A stretch of 64,000 nucleotides of DNA, taken from positions 62,001 through 126,000 of the forward strand of contig JACYLQ010000027.1 of NCBI GenBank assembly GCA_015272395.1, written 5' to 3'. Source of the DNA: Calothrix sp. C42_A2020_038. Lineage in GTDB: Bacteria; Cyanobacteriota; Cyanobacteriia; Cyanobacteriales; Nostocaceae. Position numbers and translations under genes: made by a program. This document shows, in pieces, positions 11,051 through 20,171 of this stretch. The notes under the pieces were generated by a model. The model was not told where the DNA came from. It ran no database searches and was given only the letters and a program-made list of their open reading frames with translations. How positions within the stretch are numbered: position 1 is the stretch's first letter; every line of letters starts with the position of its first letter.

Positions 11051-11875
11051 TTATGCCGCAGCTTGCTTTTTACGACGACGTATCCACATACCGGCGCCAG
11101 TAACACCTAGAATTGCAGCCATAGTTCCTGGTTCAGGTACTGCTTGAGAGGTCAAATTACCTTTACCGAAGTCAACTACAAATACTGCGTCATTAAAGTC
11201 GAGGTCTCCACCACCGATAATGTCTTCAAAGCCTAATAGTAGGTAATCACCAACAGAGTAAGCCATTAAGTGTCGTAACCCACCTGGATTTTGGCTAGGG
11301 TCAGCACCATTCAGTACTGTTCTTCCTCCGTTAAATCCATTCGATCTTAATAAGAAATTAAGTTGGGTGCCAGCGCTAAATGTGCCGAGATCAACAAAGT
11401 CACCGATATCTAGAACACCGTCACCGTTATTACCTAGTTGACAAGCACTGTTTTTACCACCAGAAATATCACAGGAAATATTCTCGAAAATTAAACCTTT
11501 GGCAGTTTCCTGACTATCTTTGATAGCCTGATACGCTAATTGGTTTTTATAACCAGCACCTTCATTTAAAAACCAAACACGAACATTGTGGTCAAATCTT
11601 AAGAACAGCTTACTTGGGTCAAGTGCTTCAGCTTTTTGCCTTTCTGCGCTAATCGCAAGCCTTTCTTGTTGTACAAATTTTTGAAATTCAGGAATTAAAG
11701 CTTGGAAACCTGAAGTATCGGTAGAATAGTCTTGTACTTGGTGTTGTGTCAGGTCTTTCCATTCAAATGTGGGAAATGTATTAGTGAGTCCAGTTGCATG
11801 AGCAGGCGCCATTGCAGCGAAGGCACCAGTTACAGCCGCAGTCGTAGCAAGTCCAGTTAAAAACTTCTTAAACAT
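11051..11875 (-). CDS. PEP-CTERM secreted protein with DUF4114-like region
   Basis: 274-residue exported protein. It has a signal peptide (residues 1-27, ending AHA), an extracellular body and a C-terminal sorting signal made of VPEPGT, a hydrophobic helix and the basic tail RRRKK. PEP-CTERM tails are recognised by exosortases. Near the tail, GGGDLDFNDAVFVVD resembles the conserved Asp-rich segment of DUF4114. The function is unknown; surface or extracellular matrix location is inferred from the sorting signal. The only sorting-related gene seen in the window is the probable cyanoexosortase-associated protein at 34375-35082. Confidence 0.85.
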   Translation of the reverse strand: MFKKFLTGLATTAAVTGAFAAMAPAHATGLTNTFPTFEWKDLTQHQVQDYSTDTSGFQALIPEFQKFVQQERLAISAERQKAEALDPSKLFLRFDHNVRVWFLNEGAGYKNQLAYQAIKDSQETAKGLIFENISCDISGGKNSACQLGNNGDGVLDIGDFVDLGTFSAGTQLNFLLRSNGFNGGRTVLNGADPSQNPGGLRHLMAYSVGDYLLLGFEDIIGGGDLDFNDAVFVVDFGKGNLTSQAVPEPGTMAAILGVTGAGMWIRRRKKQAAA

Positions 11876-12317
11876 GATTAAAAAACCTTTTCGCTTTAGA
11901 CAGTATGTTTGATTGAAAAATTTCTAAAACAAATATGCAATGACTTCGATTCACCCAATCAGTTTTGTGTGAATAAATAATTGATAACTCAATTTCAAAC
12001 TGAATGTCGATAGCTAGAATTAGTATTTGCATAGTCTTTATATTAATTAGTTATCACAAATTAATATCTAGCTATTTAGCCATCAAAAATCAGGCAATAT
12101 CTAGGAAATTACTGATATTTTTCGTACAATTGCTGACCTAATTAACAAATATATTAAAAGTCCGTATAAAACTTTCAGTATTACTTAATAAATATTGTAA
12201 ATAGTCAGAACTATATTGCTTATCAACTTGTTTTAAGACTGGCAATGATGTCACAATAAAATCTCGATTGACCGAGTTTATACTGATTTTTGGTTTTTGA
12301 TCATAATTTTGAGTATT
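11876..12317. other. AT-rich gene-free stretch
   Basis: This AT-rich region upstream of the PEP-CTERM gene contains no frame or motif that looks coding. It presumably carries the promoter of that gene. An interspersed inverted-repeat element follows immediately. Confidence 0.4.
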
Positions 12318-12485
12318 AGAGGTTGTTTAAAAAGTATTAATGTTAACGCTCGAACCTAACCCCTAGCCCCTTCCCTACCAGGGAAGGGGAACAAGAAAAT
12401 AAAGGTTTCAAAGCCTCTCCTCATGTTGGGGAGAGGTTTACCAGAAGGGTCTAATATATATTTTTAGACCTTTCAAACATCCTCT
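12318..12485 (+). repeat. MITE-like element, copy A
   Basis: 168-bp element bounded by 18-bp terminal inverted repeats: AGAGGTTGTTTAAAAAGT on the left against AGAGGATGTTTGAAAGGT as the reverse complement of the right end, 15 of 18 matching. Inside are two hairpins, CCCCTTCCC/GGGAAGGGG and CCTCTCC/GGAGAGG. No transposase is encoded. Related copies lie at 25426-25545, 49558-49649 and, inverted and shortened, at 53098-53195. Confidence 0.7.
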
Positions 12486-12527
12486 TAGCTCATAGCCTTG
12501 TAGTGGTTCACTTAACCCAGCTGACAT

Positions 12528-13358
12528 ATGCATTTACAAACAGATATCAAGTTACTAGTAGTCGATATTGACGGCACAATCGCTGGACACTCAAACAAAA
12601 TAAGTCGAGCAGTGAAAAATGCGATTCAAGAAGCTCAATCGCGTGGGGTTCAAGTTGCTGTTGCAACTGGCAGAATGTATCGTTCCGCATTACGGTTTCA
12701 TAATGAAATTGGTTCAAAACTACCACTCGTGGCTTACCAAGGTGCCTGGATTCAAGACCCGATTACAAGTCAAATGCATCGACATTACCCAGTCAATCGT
12801 GCAACTGCAATGCAACTACTCGATTATTTCGAGCAACCGGAACTACGCGAACAGCTATCCGTACACTTTTATATCAATGACCAACTTTACGTGCGTTCAA
12901 TAACGCGCGATACAAAGATTTATGCAAAACGTTCTGGTATTACTCCGATCGCAGTTGGCGATTTACGGACCTGTCTCGACAAGGAACCAACCAAAGTTCT
13001 GGCCCTTTGTGATGATACTAATTTAATAAATAACTTGCTCTCGAATTTACGCCGTCAATACACTCCCGCAGAACTCTACCTAACTACATCAGTTGCAACA
13101 TTTTTTGAGGCTACTAACTCATTAGTAAATAAAGGAGCTGCGGTTAAGTATCTAGCTGAAGAACTGTTAGGAATCGAAAATAAAAACGTTATGACCGTAG
13201 GTGACAATTTTAATGATGTAGAGATGCTTCAATATGCGGGTATTGGCATCGCAATGGGTAATGCACCAGAAAAAGTTAAGGCTATTGCCAAATGGGTTGC
13301 TCCAAGCATTGAAAATGAAGGAGTTGCTGTCGCTATCGAAAAGTTTATTCTTAGTTAA
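12528..13358 (+). CDS. HAD-superfamily hydrolase, Cof-type phosphatase
   Basis: 276-residue cytosolic phosphatase of HAD subfamily IIB (Cof/YidA group). Motif I, VVDIDGTIAG near residue 12, holds the nucleophilic and acid-base aspartates. Motif IV, VGDNFNDVEML near residue 225, holds the magnesium ligands, and a large alpha/beta cap lies between them. Such enzymes dephosphorylate sugar phosphates or nucleotides with broad specificity; the substrate is not predictable here. The gene follows the MITE-like element by about 40 bases, so that element may contribute to its promoter region. Confidence 0.9.
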   Translation: MHLQTDIKLLVVDIDGTIAGHSNKISRAVKNAIQEAQSRGVQVAVATGRMYRSALRFHNEIGSKLPLVAYQGAWIQDPITSQMHRHYPVNRATAMQLLDYFEQPELREQLSVHFYINDQLYVRSITRDTKIYAKRSGITPIAVGDLRTCLDKEPTKVLALCDDTNLINNLLSNLRRQYTPAELYLTTSVATFFEATNSLVNKGAAVKYLAEELLGIENKNVMTVGDNFNDVEMLQYAGIGIAMGNAPEKVKAIAKWVAPSIENEGVAVAIEKFILS

Positions 13359-13462
13359 GATTTAATAGTTAATTTTTCATGGTCTATGATTAATATTTAG
13401 CTTAATCAAACTATTAATCATTACCATTACTATTTATCTATGGATATAGAAAAATCTGATGC

Positions 13463-13570
13463 AAGGAGATATGTTTAGCAAAAAATCAGAAAGGACACCG
13501 ACGACTGGCCGTGTTTCGTCTCGGTGCCCTTGCTGGTTCGCTCCTCACACACTAGACAATATATCTCTAT
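13463..13570. ncRNA. Candidate structured RNA (nested stems)
   Basis: Three nested helices fit this intergenic segment. An outer stem of about 10 bp pairs 13465-13474 with 13559-13568 (GAGATAT with ATATCTC at the core). A 5-bp stem pairs AGCAA (13477-13481) with TTGCT (13530-13534). An inner stem pairs 13493-13501 with 13521-13529 (CACCGA with TCGGTG) and continues GAC/GTC. The segment is richer in G+C than its surroundings and matches no family I recognise. It follows the HAD gene, so it could be an elaborate 3' structure rather than an independent RNA. The strand is undetermined. Confidence 0.3.
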
Positions 13571-13633
13571 CAACTGAATGAGTCAATAGTTTTTACAAAA
13601 CTTTTTATTATTCTCAGATTACCTGATCTAACT

Positions 13634-14443
13634 TTACAATTCTGACAAAGCAATAATACCTAATTTATCTTCTAACAAAAACCTTAGTATTTTTTGAGTT
13701 GCTAATATCAATCCAAAACGTGCATGGGCGAGTTCGGGAAATACCTTGACTTCACCCCAAATACAATTGTGAGACCAGAAACGCTCAAATGCTTGACTCA
13801 AAGAACGTGCCTTGGAATGCCAGTGCGATGCACTGGCTATATTAACGCATACCAAATCGTCCACTACCGCTATTAACTTAGCAATCAAGCTTTGTGATGC
13901 TGCATCGTTGAGGCAAAGTTTTGCTTGACTGTCTAACCAAGGAATCTGTCGCACTTCGTCGAATAAAGTAATCCCCTCGTGCTTTGCTAATCGTAGTAGA
14001 GAGCAACAGCGCGCGTAGGCATATTGGATCGGGAATAAATACGAGAGTGCAGGAGTGAAGGAGTATGGGTTTGTGGAGGCCTGAAAAAAGGGATTTGTTT
14101 CAGAAACTAAACTTTCTAACCAGTCGGCAATAACACAATCAACGACTTCAATGTGAATCCAAGCAGGCGGCACTACCTTGACTCGAAAACTTTCTCCAAA
14201 ATCACAAAAATGAGAGACGACTTGATTAGCAATTGCTGAAGCGCTTATTTGATAAACCTTTGCCAAGGAAGGTGCCACTCCAGAAATATACAAAACTTTA
14301 CATATTTCTCTACTTTTGTACAAAGCTATGCCTGATTCTGGAACTTTTGAGATTTTTTTTTCGCTGGCATAAATACTTAACACACGTAATAAATGACTGC
14401 TTACTAGCTGTCTAATTGCTGTGTATTTACTAACTAGTAACAT
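13634..14443 (-). CDS. Stand-alone DALR anticodon-binding domain protein
   Basis: About 269 residues from the ATG at 14443; a TTG nine codons upstream is possible. The C-terminal 130 residues (from about AYARCCSLLRLA to LARFGLILATQ-like helices) resemble the all-helical DALR domain that binds the tRNA anticodon stem in arginyl-tRNA synthetase. No catalytic Rossmann domain and no HIGH or KMSKS motif is present, so it is not a synthetase. It may be a tRNA-binding accessory protein or a relic domain. It diverges from the Crp/Fnr regulator. Confidence 0.65.
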   Translation of the reverse strand: MLLVSKYTAIRQLVSSHLLRVLSIYASEKKISKVPESGIALYKSREICKVLYISGVAPSLAKVYQISASAIANQVVSHFCDFGESFRVKVVPPAWIHIEVVDCVIADWLESLVSETNPFFQASTNPYSFTPALSYLFPIQYAYARCCSLLRLAKHEGITLFDEVRQIPWLDSQAKLCLNDAASQSLIAKLIAVVDDLVCVNIASASHWHSKARSLSQAFERFWSHNCIWGEVKVFPELAHARFGLILATQKILRFLLEDKLGIIALSEL

Positions 14444-14752
14444 TTTATGCACATAGTCCTCGGATGACAATCGCCTTGAGTACCAAACAACGTATTTTTA
14501 TGTCATCTACCTTTTGACATAACTTTAATTTTGTGAGAGAAAAATAAGAATTCCATGAAATTTAATAAATAATGGGTAAATTTTACTACCATCATTGTAC
14601 AGTAAGAAGTATAACAATAGAGTAGAGTTTAAATTCTACTCTTAGGAAGGCTGGCACGTTAGGTGTTAAGCCTGACATGCCAACACAAAGACACTCCTTG
14701 CACCTTTTTTTGACACCTGTCTTTGTCTTCAGCCGAACGCTCTTTGTTACCT
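14444..14752. promoter_or_regulatory. Divergent promoter region with 12-bp hairpin
   Basis: This region lies between the DALR gene and the Crp/Fnr gene. A strong hairpin at 14652-14682 pairs TGGCACGTTAGG with CCTGACATGCCA (one mismatch, one wobble) around a 7-base loop. No T-run follows, so an operator or leader structure is more likely than a terminator. It sits 70 bases before the likely regulator start. Confidence 0.4.
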
Positions 14753-15472
14753 ATGCAATCTCCATCCTCCTTTTCAGAAGCATCACGTCCGTTCTTAACT
14801 TGGCAACGTATTCTTGACTGGGCTCAGGAACACTATCGCTGCCGCACCTTTAGTAAAGATGAGCGAATTCCAGCTAGACCGGGATTACTCTACTTGGTTC
14901 AAAGAGGTGCTATCCGCATGGTGGGAACCGCCCAAGTGAGTGCTACAGCAAGTCAACTGACGTCTCGTCGTATTAATCGAACTCCCGAAGAAGCTTTCTT
15001 GGGATTTGTCGGTGCTGGACAACCATTTGAAATAGTCGCTCAGTCACCATTCACACTCCAAGCTTATGCTCACGTAGATCAAACAGCAGTGTTGTGGATG
15101 TACTGGCATGACTTGGACAACTGGCCGCACTTCCGTCGTGAAGTTATGGATGCTTTTAGATACCAGCACCAACGCAAGCTATTGTGGCTGAGTGCTTTAG
15201 GACAGCGACGCACAATAGATAGACTCCTCGGTTTCCTAACTTTGTTGATTGAGGAATACGGTGAGCCAGCGATGAGCGAAACCGATCCAGATGTAATTCG
15301 TGGCTACTGTCTGCCATTTCCTCTTACTCATGCTCAAATTGGCAGCGCAATTGGTTCGACCCGTGTTACTGTAACTCGTTTGATGGGTAAACTGCGTCAA
15401 CGCGGTTTGATTCTAACTCAGGGGGATAATCTCATCTGCTTACCTGCTGAGTCAATTAATCGAGCTAGCTAA
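14753..15472 (+). CDS. Crp/Fnr family transcriptional regulator
   Basis: About 239 residues from the ATG at 14753; an in-frame TTG at 14723 would add ten. The N-terminal half fits a cyclic-nucleotide-binding-type beta-roll, and the C-terminal winged helix contains THAQIGSAIGSTRVTVTRLM, a typical Crp/Fnr recognition helix. It differs clearly from NtcA in the effector domain and lacks the NtcA N-terminus, so it is a paralogue of unknown ligand. Cyanobacteria have several such regulators for nitrogen, carbon and redox signals. The hairpin upstream may be an autoregulatory site. Confidence 0.88.
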   Translation: MQSPSSFSEASRPFLTWQRILDWAQEHYRCRTFSKDERIPARPGLLYLVQRGAIRMVGTAQVSATASQLTSRRINRTPEEAFLGFVGAGQPFEIVAQSPFTLQAYAHVDQTAVLWMYWHDLDNWPHFRREVMDAFRYQHQRKLLWLSALGQRRTIDRLLGFLTLLIEEYGEPAMSETDPDVIRGYCLPFPLTHAQIGSAIGSTRVTVTRLMGKLRQRGLILTQGDNLICLPAESINRAS

Positions 15473-15494
15473 GTATTTATAGAATCGGCAGGTG

Positions 15495-16205
15495 TCAGCG
15501 AATTTTGACAAACCTCACCTGGGAAATCAGTTCCTGTCCCTGCTCGGTAAGTAGTGAGTTGGCATCAGCCTGACTTAGTTGTTGCTCGATTGCATAATTC
15601 TGTTTGACTGTAATTGGGTACTTACCAGATTAAAAAGCCTCAGTGTTCAATTTGTTGCTACCTGGACATTCTGATGGGAGGATGAGTGGTTCAGTGTATG
15701 GAGCAACGTAAGAACATTGTTTTCGCCCCAATGACAGTGGTTTGATTGAACATTGAGGAATGACTTCTGGGGTAAAAGCGAACTAAATACTGCCGGAACT
15801 GGGTGCGACTTTTTGCAATGCTTGTGTGGTAGTTGAAACACATTCCACATTATTGGAGGCATTTTGACCATTCAAAATGTCCTGAAGAACTGCTCGACAG
15901 CACCACTATCTTCGATACGGCGTAAGTAGAATCTGATTGGAACATTGGCGCCACCCAATTGTTTCCAGTTATTTACTTTTTCTGTGTAGATTGATGTCAA
16001 TTGTTAGCAAAGAGATATCCAGTTTTGAATTGACAGCTACTGCTAAACCGTCGATCGCTAATGTAATTTGTTTTACAGCAGTTTTTAGGTTGCGCTCTTG
16101 TACATAGATAAAAATCAAACTGTTGTGGAGTGGGCATAAAGTGCCCCCTCGACTGTATTTAACCAACTTGAAATTTGCTGTAACTCAAACCCATGTGCTG
16201 CCTTC
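15495..16205 (-). pseudogene. Decayed PstS-like substrate-binding protein gene
   Basis: Pieces of one protein can be read on the minus strand in shifting frames: ITLAIDGLAVAVNSKLDI, then IYTEKVNNWKQLGGANVPIR, EDSGAVEQFF, GQNASNNVEC, TPEVIPQCSIKPLSLG, and finally LLTEQGQELISQVRFVKIR before a stop at 15495-15497. This is the order of motifs in cyanobacterial PstS/PBP-superfamily phosphate-binding-like proteins. At least two frameshifts and in-frame stops (after GSI and after EAF) break it. It lies directly downstream of the zinc-ribbon kinase gene on the same strand, a common partner for this family. The upstream boundary is approximate. Confidence 0.8.
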
Positions 16206-16331
16206 ACGCTATAGTTTGTGGTCAAGAACTAGTTGAGACGATTGAGCAAATAGCAAATATTTATGCTAAACACGGTTGAAAAATGAATTAGAAATCATGT
16301 TCAAAAATTAAATCAGAATTTTATTAATTTC

Positions 16332-17699
16332 TTACATAATCATTGACAATATTTTATAAATTAACCTAAATAGTGAGGAGACAGACATGGAGATTAAGCT
16401 AGCGATAACAGCGTAGAAAAAGACTTCTGGAATAGTTAGCGCTCCTCGGAAAAAAAATAAGACTATTGGTAAAGTAATAATTGGGAAAATAATTAAGTCT
16501 GAACCTCCTATCCAACGTCGATACTGAGCAAATATCATTGTACTGATTAAGACTAATGATATGCCTAGGCTAATTGGTAGGGATTTAATCAAAGTTAGAA
16601 GTGCTATAGCAATTAGTCCTCCTTGTAGACCACTGAATCCGGCTCCGATTAAAATCTCAATTGTAGAGAATTGTTGTTTTGATGTTTGATGTTGAATCGG
16701 AGGAGGTGACTGAACCTCTGTTGGGTATTGTTGCTGTTGTTGCTTTTGTGGTGAATCTAAAGCTTTGAGGACATCGGTTGCAGTTTGAAACCTCTGGTTA
16801 GCAGCACTCTGTAGCGTTTTGTTAAGTACTTCTGTAAGAATTGGGCTAGTAGTAACAAAATTTTCCCATTTCCACTGGTTTGTGTAAGCATCAAATAATT
16901 CTGTCGTTTCTTTGCCAGTAAGGAGAATAATTATAGTTACCGCTAATGCGTATAAATCAGTGGATGGAAATACTTGACCACCTGACATTTGTTCAGGTGG
17001 AGCAAACCCCATTGAATAAATCCCTGTTGAGGCGCCGATATTACCAGTGGGAGAAGTCGTGACTAATTTCACTGCTCCGAAATCAAGTAAATGCAGCTTA
17101 CCGCTTCTGTCACGAATGATATTTGAGGGTTTTATGTCACGGTGGATAATACCTCGATTATGGACAAATTCTAGCACTTTTAGAATCGAGCGAAATACAA
17201 ACAAAGCATCGGTTTCAGAAAACTGACCTTTGTGCGCTAACTCTTGTTCAAGATTTTCCCCGTCGATATACTCTTGAACCAAATAAAAAAATTGCTCTTG
17301 CTTTCCAGGGATTGAGCTTTCAACTATAACCGGAAAATAAGCGTATAAATCAGGGATTTGGTCATGCTGGTAACCAATCTCTTCTAACACTACTGCCTCG
17401 CGTTCAAATAAGTCTTGCGCGAGTTGCAGTTGTGTGGCGCTTAAAGAACCTGCTGGCAGAAACTGTTTGACTACACACTGGCGCATTGTAGGAGTATAGC
17501 GGTCGCGTGCTAGAAATGCTGCGCCAAATCCACCTCTACCAAGTAGTTTAGTTGGAATGTAGCGTCCAGCCAGAATCAATGGCATTCCGCAACTGATGCA
17601 GTACTTCTGCTGTACAGTTCGTAACTTGGTAATATCATCGATGTCAGTAAAATGATTCAGCGGACGCGGACAATGAGGACGAGTGCAGTAAACTTCCAT
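16332..17699 (-). CDS. Zinc-ribbon serine/threonine protein kinase with C-terminal membrane domain
   Basis: About 455 residues from the ATG at 17699. An N-terminal four-cysteine ribbon (CTRPHCPRPL, then YCISCG) precedes a full kinase domain (about 50-310) with LGRGGFG, VVKQF, IHRDIKPSN, DFGAVK and the APE-like APPEQ. A Gln/Pro-rich linker leads to four predicted membrane helices (about 365-455). This layout is typical of one cyanobacterial kinase class, often placed beside PstS-like binding-protein genes. Here that neighbour is the pseudogene just downstream, so the kinase may have lost a partner. Upstream motifs that extend the frame to 17741 look non-coding. Confidence 0.9.
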   Translation of the reverse strand: MEVYCTRPHCPRPLNHFTDIDDITKLRTVQQKYCISCGMPLILAGRYIPTKLLGRGGFGAAFLARDRYTPTMRQCVVKQFLPAGSLSATQLQLAQDLFEREAVVLEEIGYQHDQIPDLYAYFPVIVESSIPGKQEQFFYLVQEYIDGENLEQELAHKGQFSETDALFVFRSILKVLEFVHNRGIIHRDIKPSNIIRDRSGKLHLLDFGAVKLVTTSPTGNIGASTGIYSMGFAPPEQMSGGQVFPSTDLYALAVTIIILLTGKETTELFDAYTNQWKWENFVTTSPILTEVLNKTLQSAANQRFQTATDVLKALDSPQKQQQQQYPTEVQSPPPIQHQTSKQQFSTIEILIGAGFSGLQGGLIAIALLTLIKSLPISLGISLVLISTMIFAQYRRWIGGSDLIIFPIITLPIVLFFFRGALTIPEVFFYAVIASLISMSVSSLFRLIYKILSMIM

Positions 17700-17870
17700 A
17701 TTAGTTAATTGTCCATTGGTCAAGAAGGTAAGATAGCCCACTCAATCGATTGTTACCCCCGAACGATTGAGTGACAACACTAACAAAATCTAGTTATCTC
17801 CACCCTAGGGGAACTGCAAATCACTTTTGACGAAGGACTATCAACTCAATTGTTTTGACCAAACTACATA

Positions 17871-18881
17871 TTAATCATCTTCTGAAACTGGTTCCTCACC
17901 ATTTAAGGCTGTCACCACTATTTCTCGGTGTGTTGATTTTAACACTTCCATGTTCCAACCTGGTGCTGCAAATTGAGGCAGAATTTCTTGGCTAAAGGCT
18001 TCGGCAGCTTTGGAACGGTAGCGATTCGGATTGAAAATAAGCCACAATGTTCGCTTAACTACAACTCCTTCAATTGTTGAGCGATGCAATACTCCCATTT
18101 GTAACTCTTTCGTAATTGCCGAGGTGGAAACAAACGCAGCTCCCAAGCCTGATTGCACAGCATTTTTGATTGCTTCGATAGAATTTAACTCCATTTCAAT
18201 TTTAAAGCGCCGTGTATCGATATCGCAGCGTGATAGCACTTGATCGATAACTTTGCGTATAGTGGATTGCGAATCAAGAGCAATGAATTGTAATTTATAT
18301 AAGTCTTCTTTTTGAATTTTTTCGAGTTTTGCAAAAGGATGAGATATAGGTACAATCAAAGCTAATTCGTCTTCTGCGTAGGAAATCATTTCTAGGGATT
18401 CGGCCAGTTCACCAGGAACCTCACCACCAATAATTGCCAAATCTACTTGCCCGTTTGCTACACCCCAAGCTGTACGACGTGTTGAGTGGACATGCAGTTG
18501 CACAGCAACATCAGGATACTTTTGTCGGAACATGCCAATCATTCGTGGCAGTAAGTAAGTGCCTGTTGTTTGAGAGGCGCCTACAATCAATGTGCCACCT
18601 TGGAGATTTTGCAAATCATCGATAGCACGACAGGTTTCTTGACATAAGCTGAGGATTTTTTCTCCGTAACTGAGAAGTAGATGCCCTGCTTCAGTTAGCT
18701 GCGCGCGTCTTCCTCCACGATCAAATAAAGGAACATCGAGTTGACGCTCTAAATTTTGCACTTGCAAACTTACAGCAGGTTGGGAAACATAGAGACTGTC
18801 AGCGGCACGCTTGAAGCTCCCTTCTGCGGCAATCGCTTTGAGAATACGTAACTGATCTAGAGTAAAAGGAAGGTCAGACAT
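17871..18881 (-). CDS. rbcR: LysR-family regulator, RbcR type
   Basis: 336 residues from [14 protein letters not shown]. The N-terminal winged HTH ([18 protein letters not shown]) is followed by a two-lobe LysR effector-binding domain. In several cyanobacteria the RbcR/CmpR-type regulator lies divergent to an NnrU gene with ndhF and ndhD nearby, and the same order is seen here. RbcR-type proteins control carbon-fixation genes; which paralogue this is cannot be settled from sequence alone. The acidic C-terminal tail (EEPVSEDD) is unremarkable. Possible operators lie in the divergent gap. Confidence 0.8.
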   Translation of the reverse strand: MSDLPFTLDQLRILKAIAAEGSFKRAADSLYVSQPAVSLQVQNLERQLDVPLFDRGGRRAQLTEAGHLLLSYGEKILSLCQETCRAIDDLQNLQGGTLIVGASQTTGTYLLPRMIGMFRQKYPDVAVQLHVHSTRRTAWGVANGQVDLAIIGGEVPGELAESLEMISYAEDELALIVPISHPFAKLEKIQKEDLYKLQFIALDSQSTIRKVIDQVLSRCDIDTRRFKIEMELNSIEAIKNAVQSGLGAAFVSTSAITKELQMGVLHRSTIEGVVVKRTLWLIFNPNRYRSKAAEAFSQEILPQFAAPGWNMEVLKSTHREIVVTALNGEEPVSEDD

Positions 18882-19034
18882 AAGGCTCAACACACTTTCG
18901 TTGAAAGGAGCAACGGAAATTGATAATACAAATTGTGTTACCACAATTGCGGGAAAATAAATATAGCAGGACGCGGGAATTGCATCTTCAGCTTGGGGGC
19001 TTTGATTGAAAAATGCAAGGAGCGCAACATCTTG

Positions 19035-19102
19035 ACTTAAGTCCTCCTTAAAATACTTTGTGGTATCGATTGTACTTAAACTAAGTCTTCTTTAAATTAC
19101 TT
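19035..19102. promoter_or_regulatory. Direct repeats between rbcR-like gene and NnrU gene
   Basis: Two 23-base direct repeats (19036-19058 and 19080-19102) agree at 18 positions, sharing AAGTC-T-C-TTAAA and ending TACTT. They start 44 bases apart, about four helical turns. LysR regulators bind such repeated sites in divergent promoters, so these are candidate operators. The second ends six bases before the NnrU start codon. Confidence 0.4.
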
Positions 19103-19107
19103 CACGT

Positions 19108-19830
19108 ATGTCTTTGATGCTGCCAAATTGGTTAACCTCTAGTCATTTTATGATGCTCGGATTACAAATTGTATTTGCAATCGCCCACAGCGGAGGCGCT
19201 GCGCTGCGTCCTTGGGCAGAAAAGTACACAGGTCCGAGACTATATCGTGTTCTTTTTGCGTTCATCAGCCTACCTTTGGCTGTGGTCTTAATTGTTTACT
19301 TTTTTAACCACCGTTATGATGGTTTACAACTTTGGCAAGTCCAAGGACTACCAGGGGTGCAAACATTTGTTTGGGTTCTGTCTGCGATCTCATTTTTGTT
19401 TCTATATCCTGCCACATTCAATCTACTAGAAATTGCTGCTATTCAAAAGCCCCAAGTTCATCTCTATGAAACAGGGATTATTCGCATTACCCGTCATCCT
19501 CAAATGATTGGGCAGATAATTTGGTGTATTGCTCATACTCTATGGTTAGGTACAACTTTCACAATTGTCACTTCGTTTGGATTAATTTTGCATCATATAT
19601 TTGGGGTTTGGCATGGTGATAGACGTTTAACACTGCGCTATGGTGATGCTTTTGAAGCTCTAAAACAGCGCACAAGCATTATTCCATTTGTGGCGGTTAT
19701 TGATGGGCGCCAATCACTCAAGTGGCAGGAATTTATTCGTCCTGCTTATTTAGGTGTTACAATTTTCGTATTGCTTTTGTGGAAAATACATCCTTTTCTC
19801 TTGATGTCAACAAGTAAGATACAATTTTAG
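19108..19830 (+). CDS. NnrU family membrane protein
   Basis: 240-residue polytopic membrane protein with about six hydrophobic helices. The conserved segment ITRHPQMIGQIIW and the downstream HIFGVWHGDRR are typical of the NnrU family, related in fold to isoprenylcysteine methyltransferase-like and 15-cis-zeta-carotene isomerase membrane proteins. NnrU was named for nitric oxide metabolism in proteobacteria. The cyanobacterial role is unclear, and a carotenoid-isomerase-like activity cannot be excluded. It is divergent from the RbcR-like gene. Confidence 0.82.
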   Translation: MSLMLPNWLTSSHFMMLGLQIVFAIAHSGGAALRPWAEKYTGPRLYRVLFAFISLPLAVVLIVYFFNHRYDGLQLWQVQGLPGVQTFVWVLSAISFLFLYPATFNLLEIAAIQKPQVHLYETGIIRITRHPQMIGQIIWCIAHTLWLGTTFTIVTSFGLILHHIFGVWHGDRRLTLRYGDAFEALKQRTSIIPFVAVIDGRQSLKWQEFIRPAYLGVTIFVLLLWKIHPFLLMSTSKIQF

Positions 19831-20171
19831 ATCTGACACAAGTATCCTTGACAGGCTTGCCCAAAACTAATTACAACATAGTTTCCTGTAATCAAATACA
19901 GCAAAATCAATGTACGATGAATTGAAGTAGCTATTGGTTAGGGGCAGTGGAGGGTGCGTTTCATACTTGTAACGAATTCTAGGAAGAAGCAATTCTGTGC
20001 CTTCGTCCGCTATTCAGAATAAATTTATAAAGTGCAGAATGCTCTACCGTGAAACTTTTGCACTGATACAGTTATACCTTAACGTGCAAGTGTCTTTGAA
20101 CGTTAATTGGTATAGCTAGCCCTATCCAAAATTGCTGCTTGATATTAAAACCCTATAAATTTAGAGGCGTC
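19831..20171. other. Gene-free stretch
   Basis: About 340 bases between the NnrU and thioredoxin-like genes. I see no coding frame, strong hairpin or recognisable repeat. It probably contains the promoter of the thioredoxin-like gene. Confidence 0.35.

Noticed and set aside
13530-13555. CTCCTCACAC resembling the conserved loop of the Yfr1 small RNA
   Set aside because: It matches 10 of the 11 bases, but the flanking stem-loops and T-run of Yfr1 are missing.
14753-15472. Crp/Fnr gene considered as ntcA
   Set aside because: Only the HTH resembles NtcA; the N-terminus and effector domain do not.
15647-16166. Two short open frames on the minus strand (15647-15871 and 15969-16166) that look like small genes
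   Set aside because: They are fragments or shifted frames of the PstS-like pseudogene; parts in other frames fit the family better.
16183-16269. Plus-strand frame of 28 codons ending with an ELVETIEQIANIY-type helix
   Set aside because: It lies antisense to the upstream end of the pseudogene region and has no ribosome-binding site.
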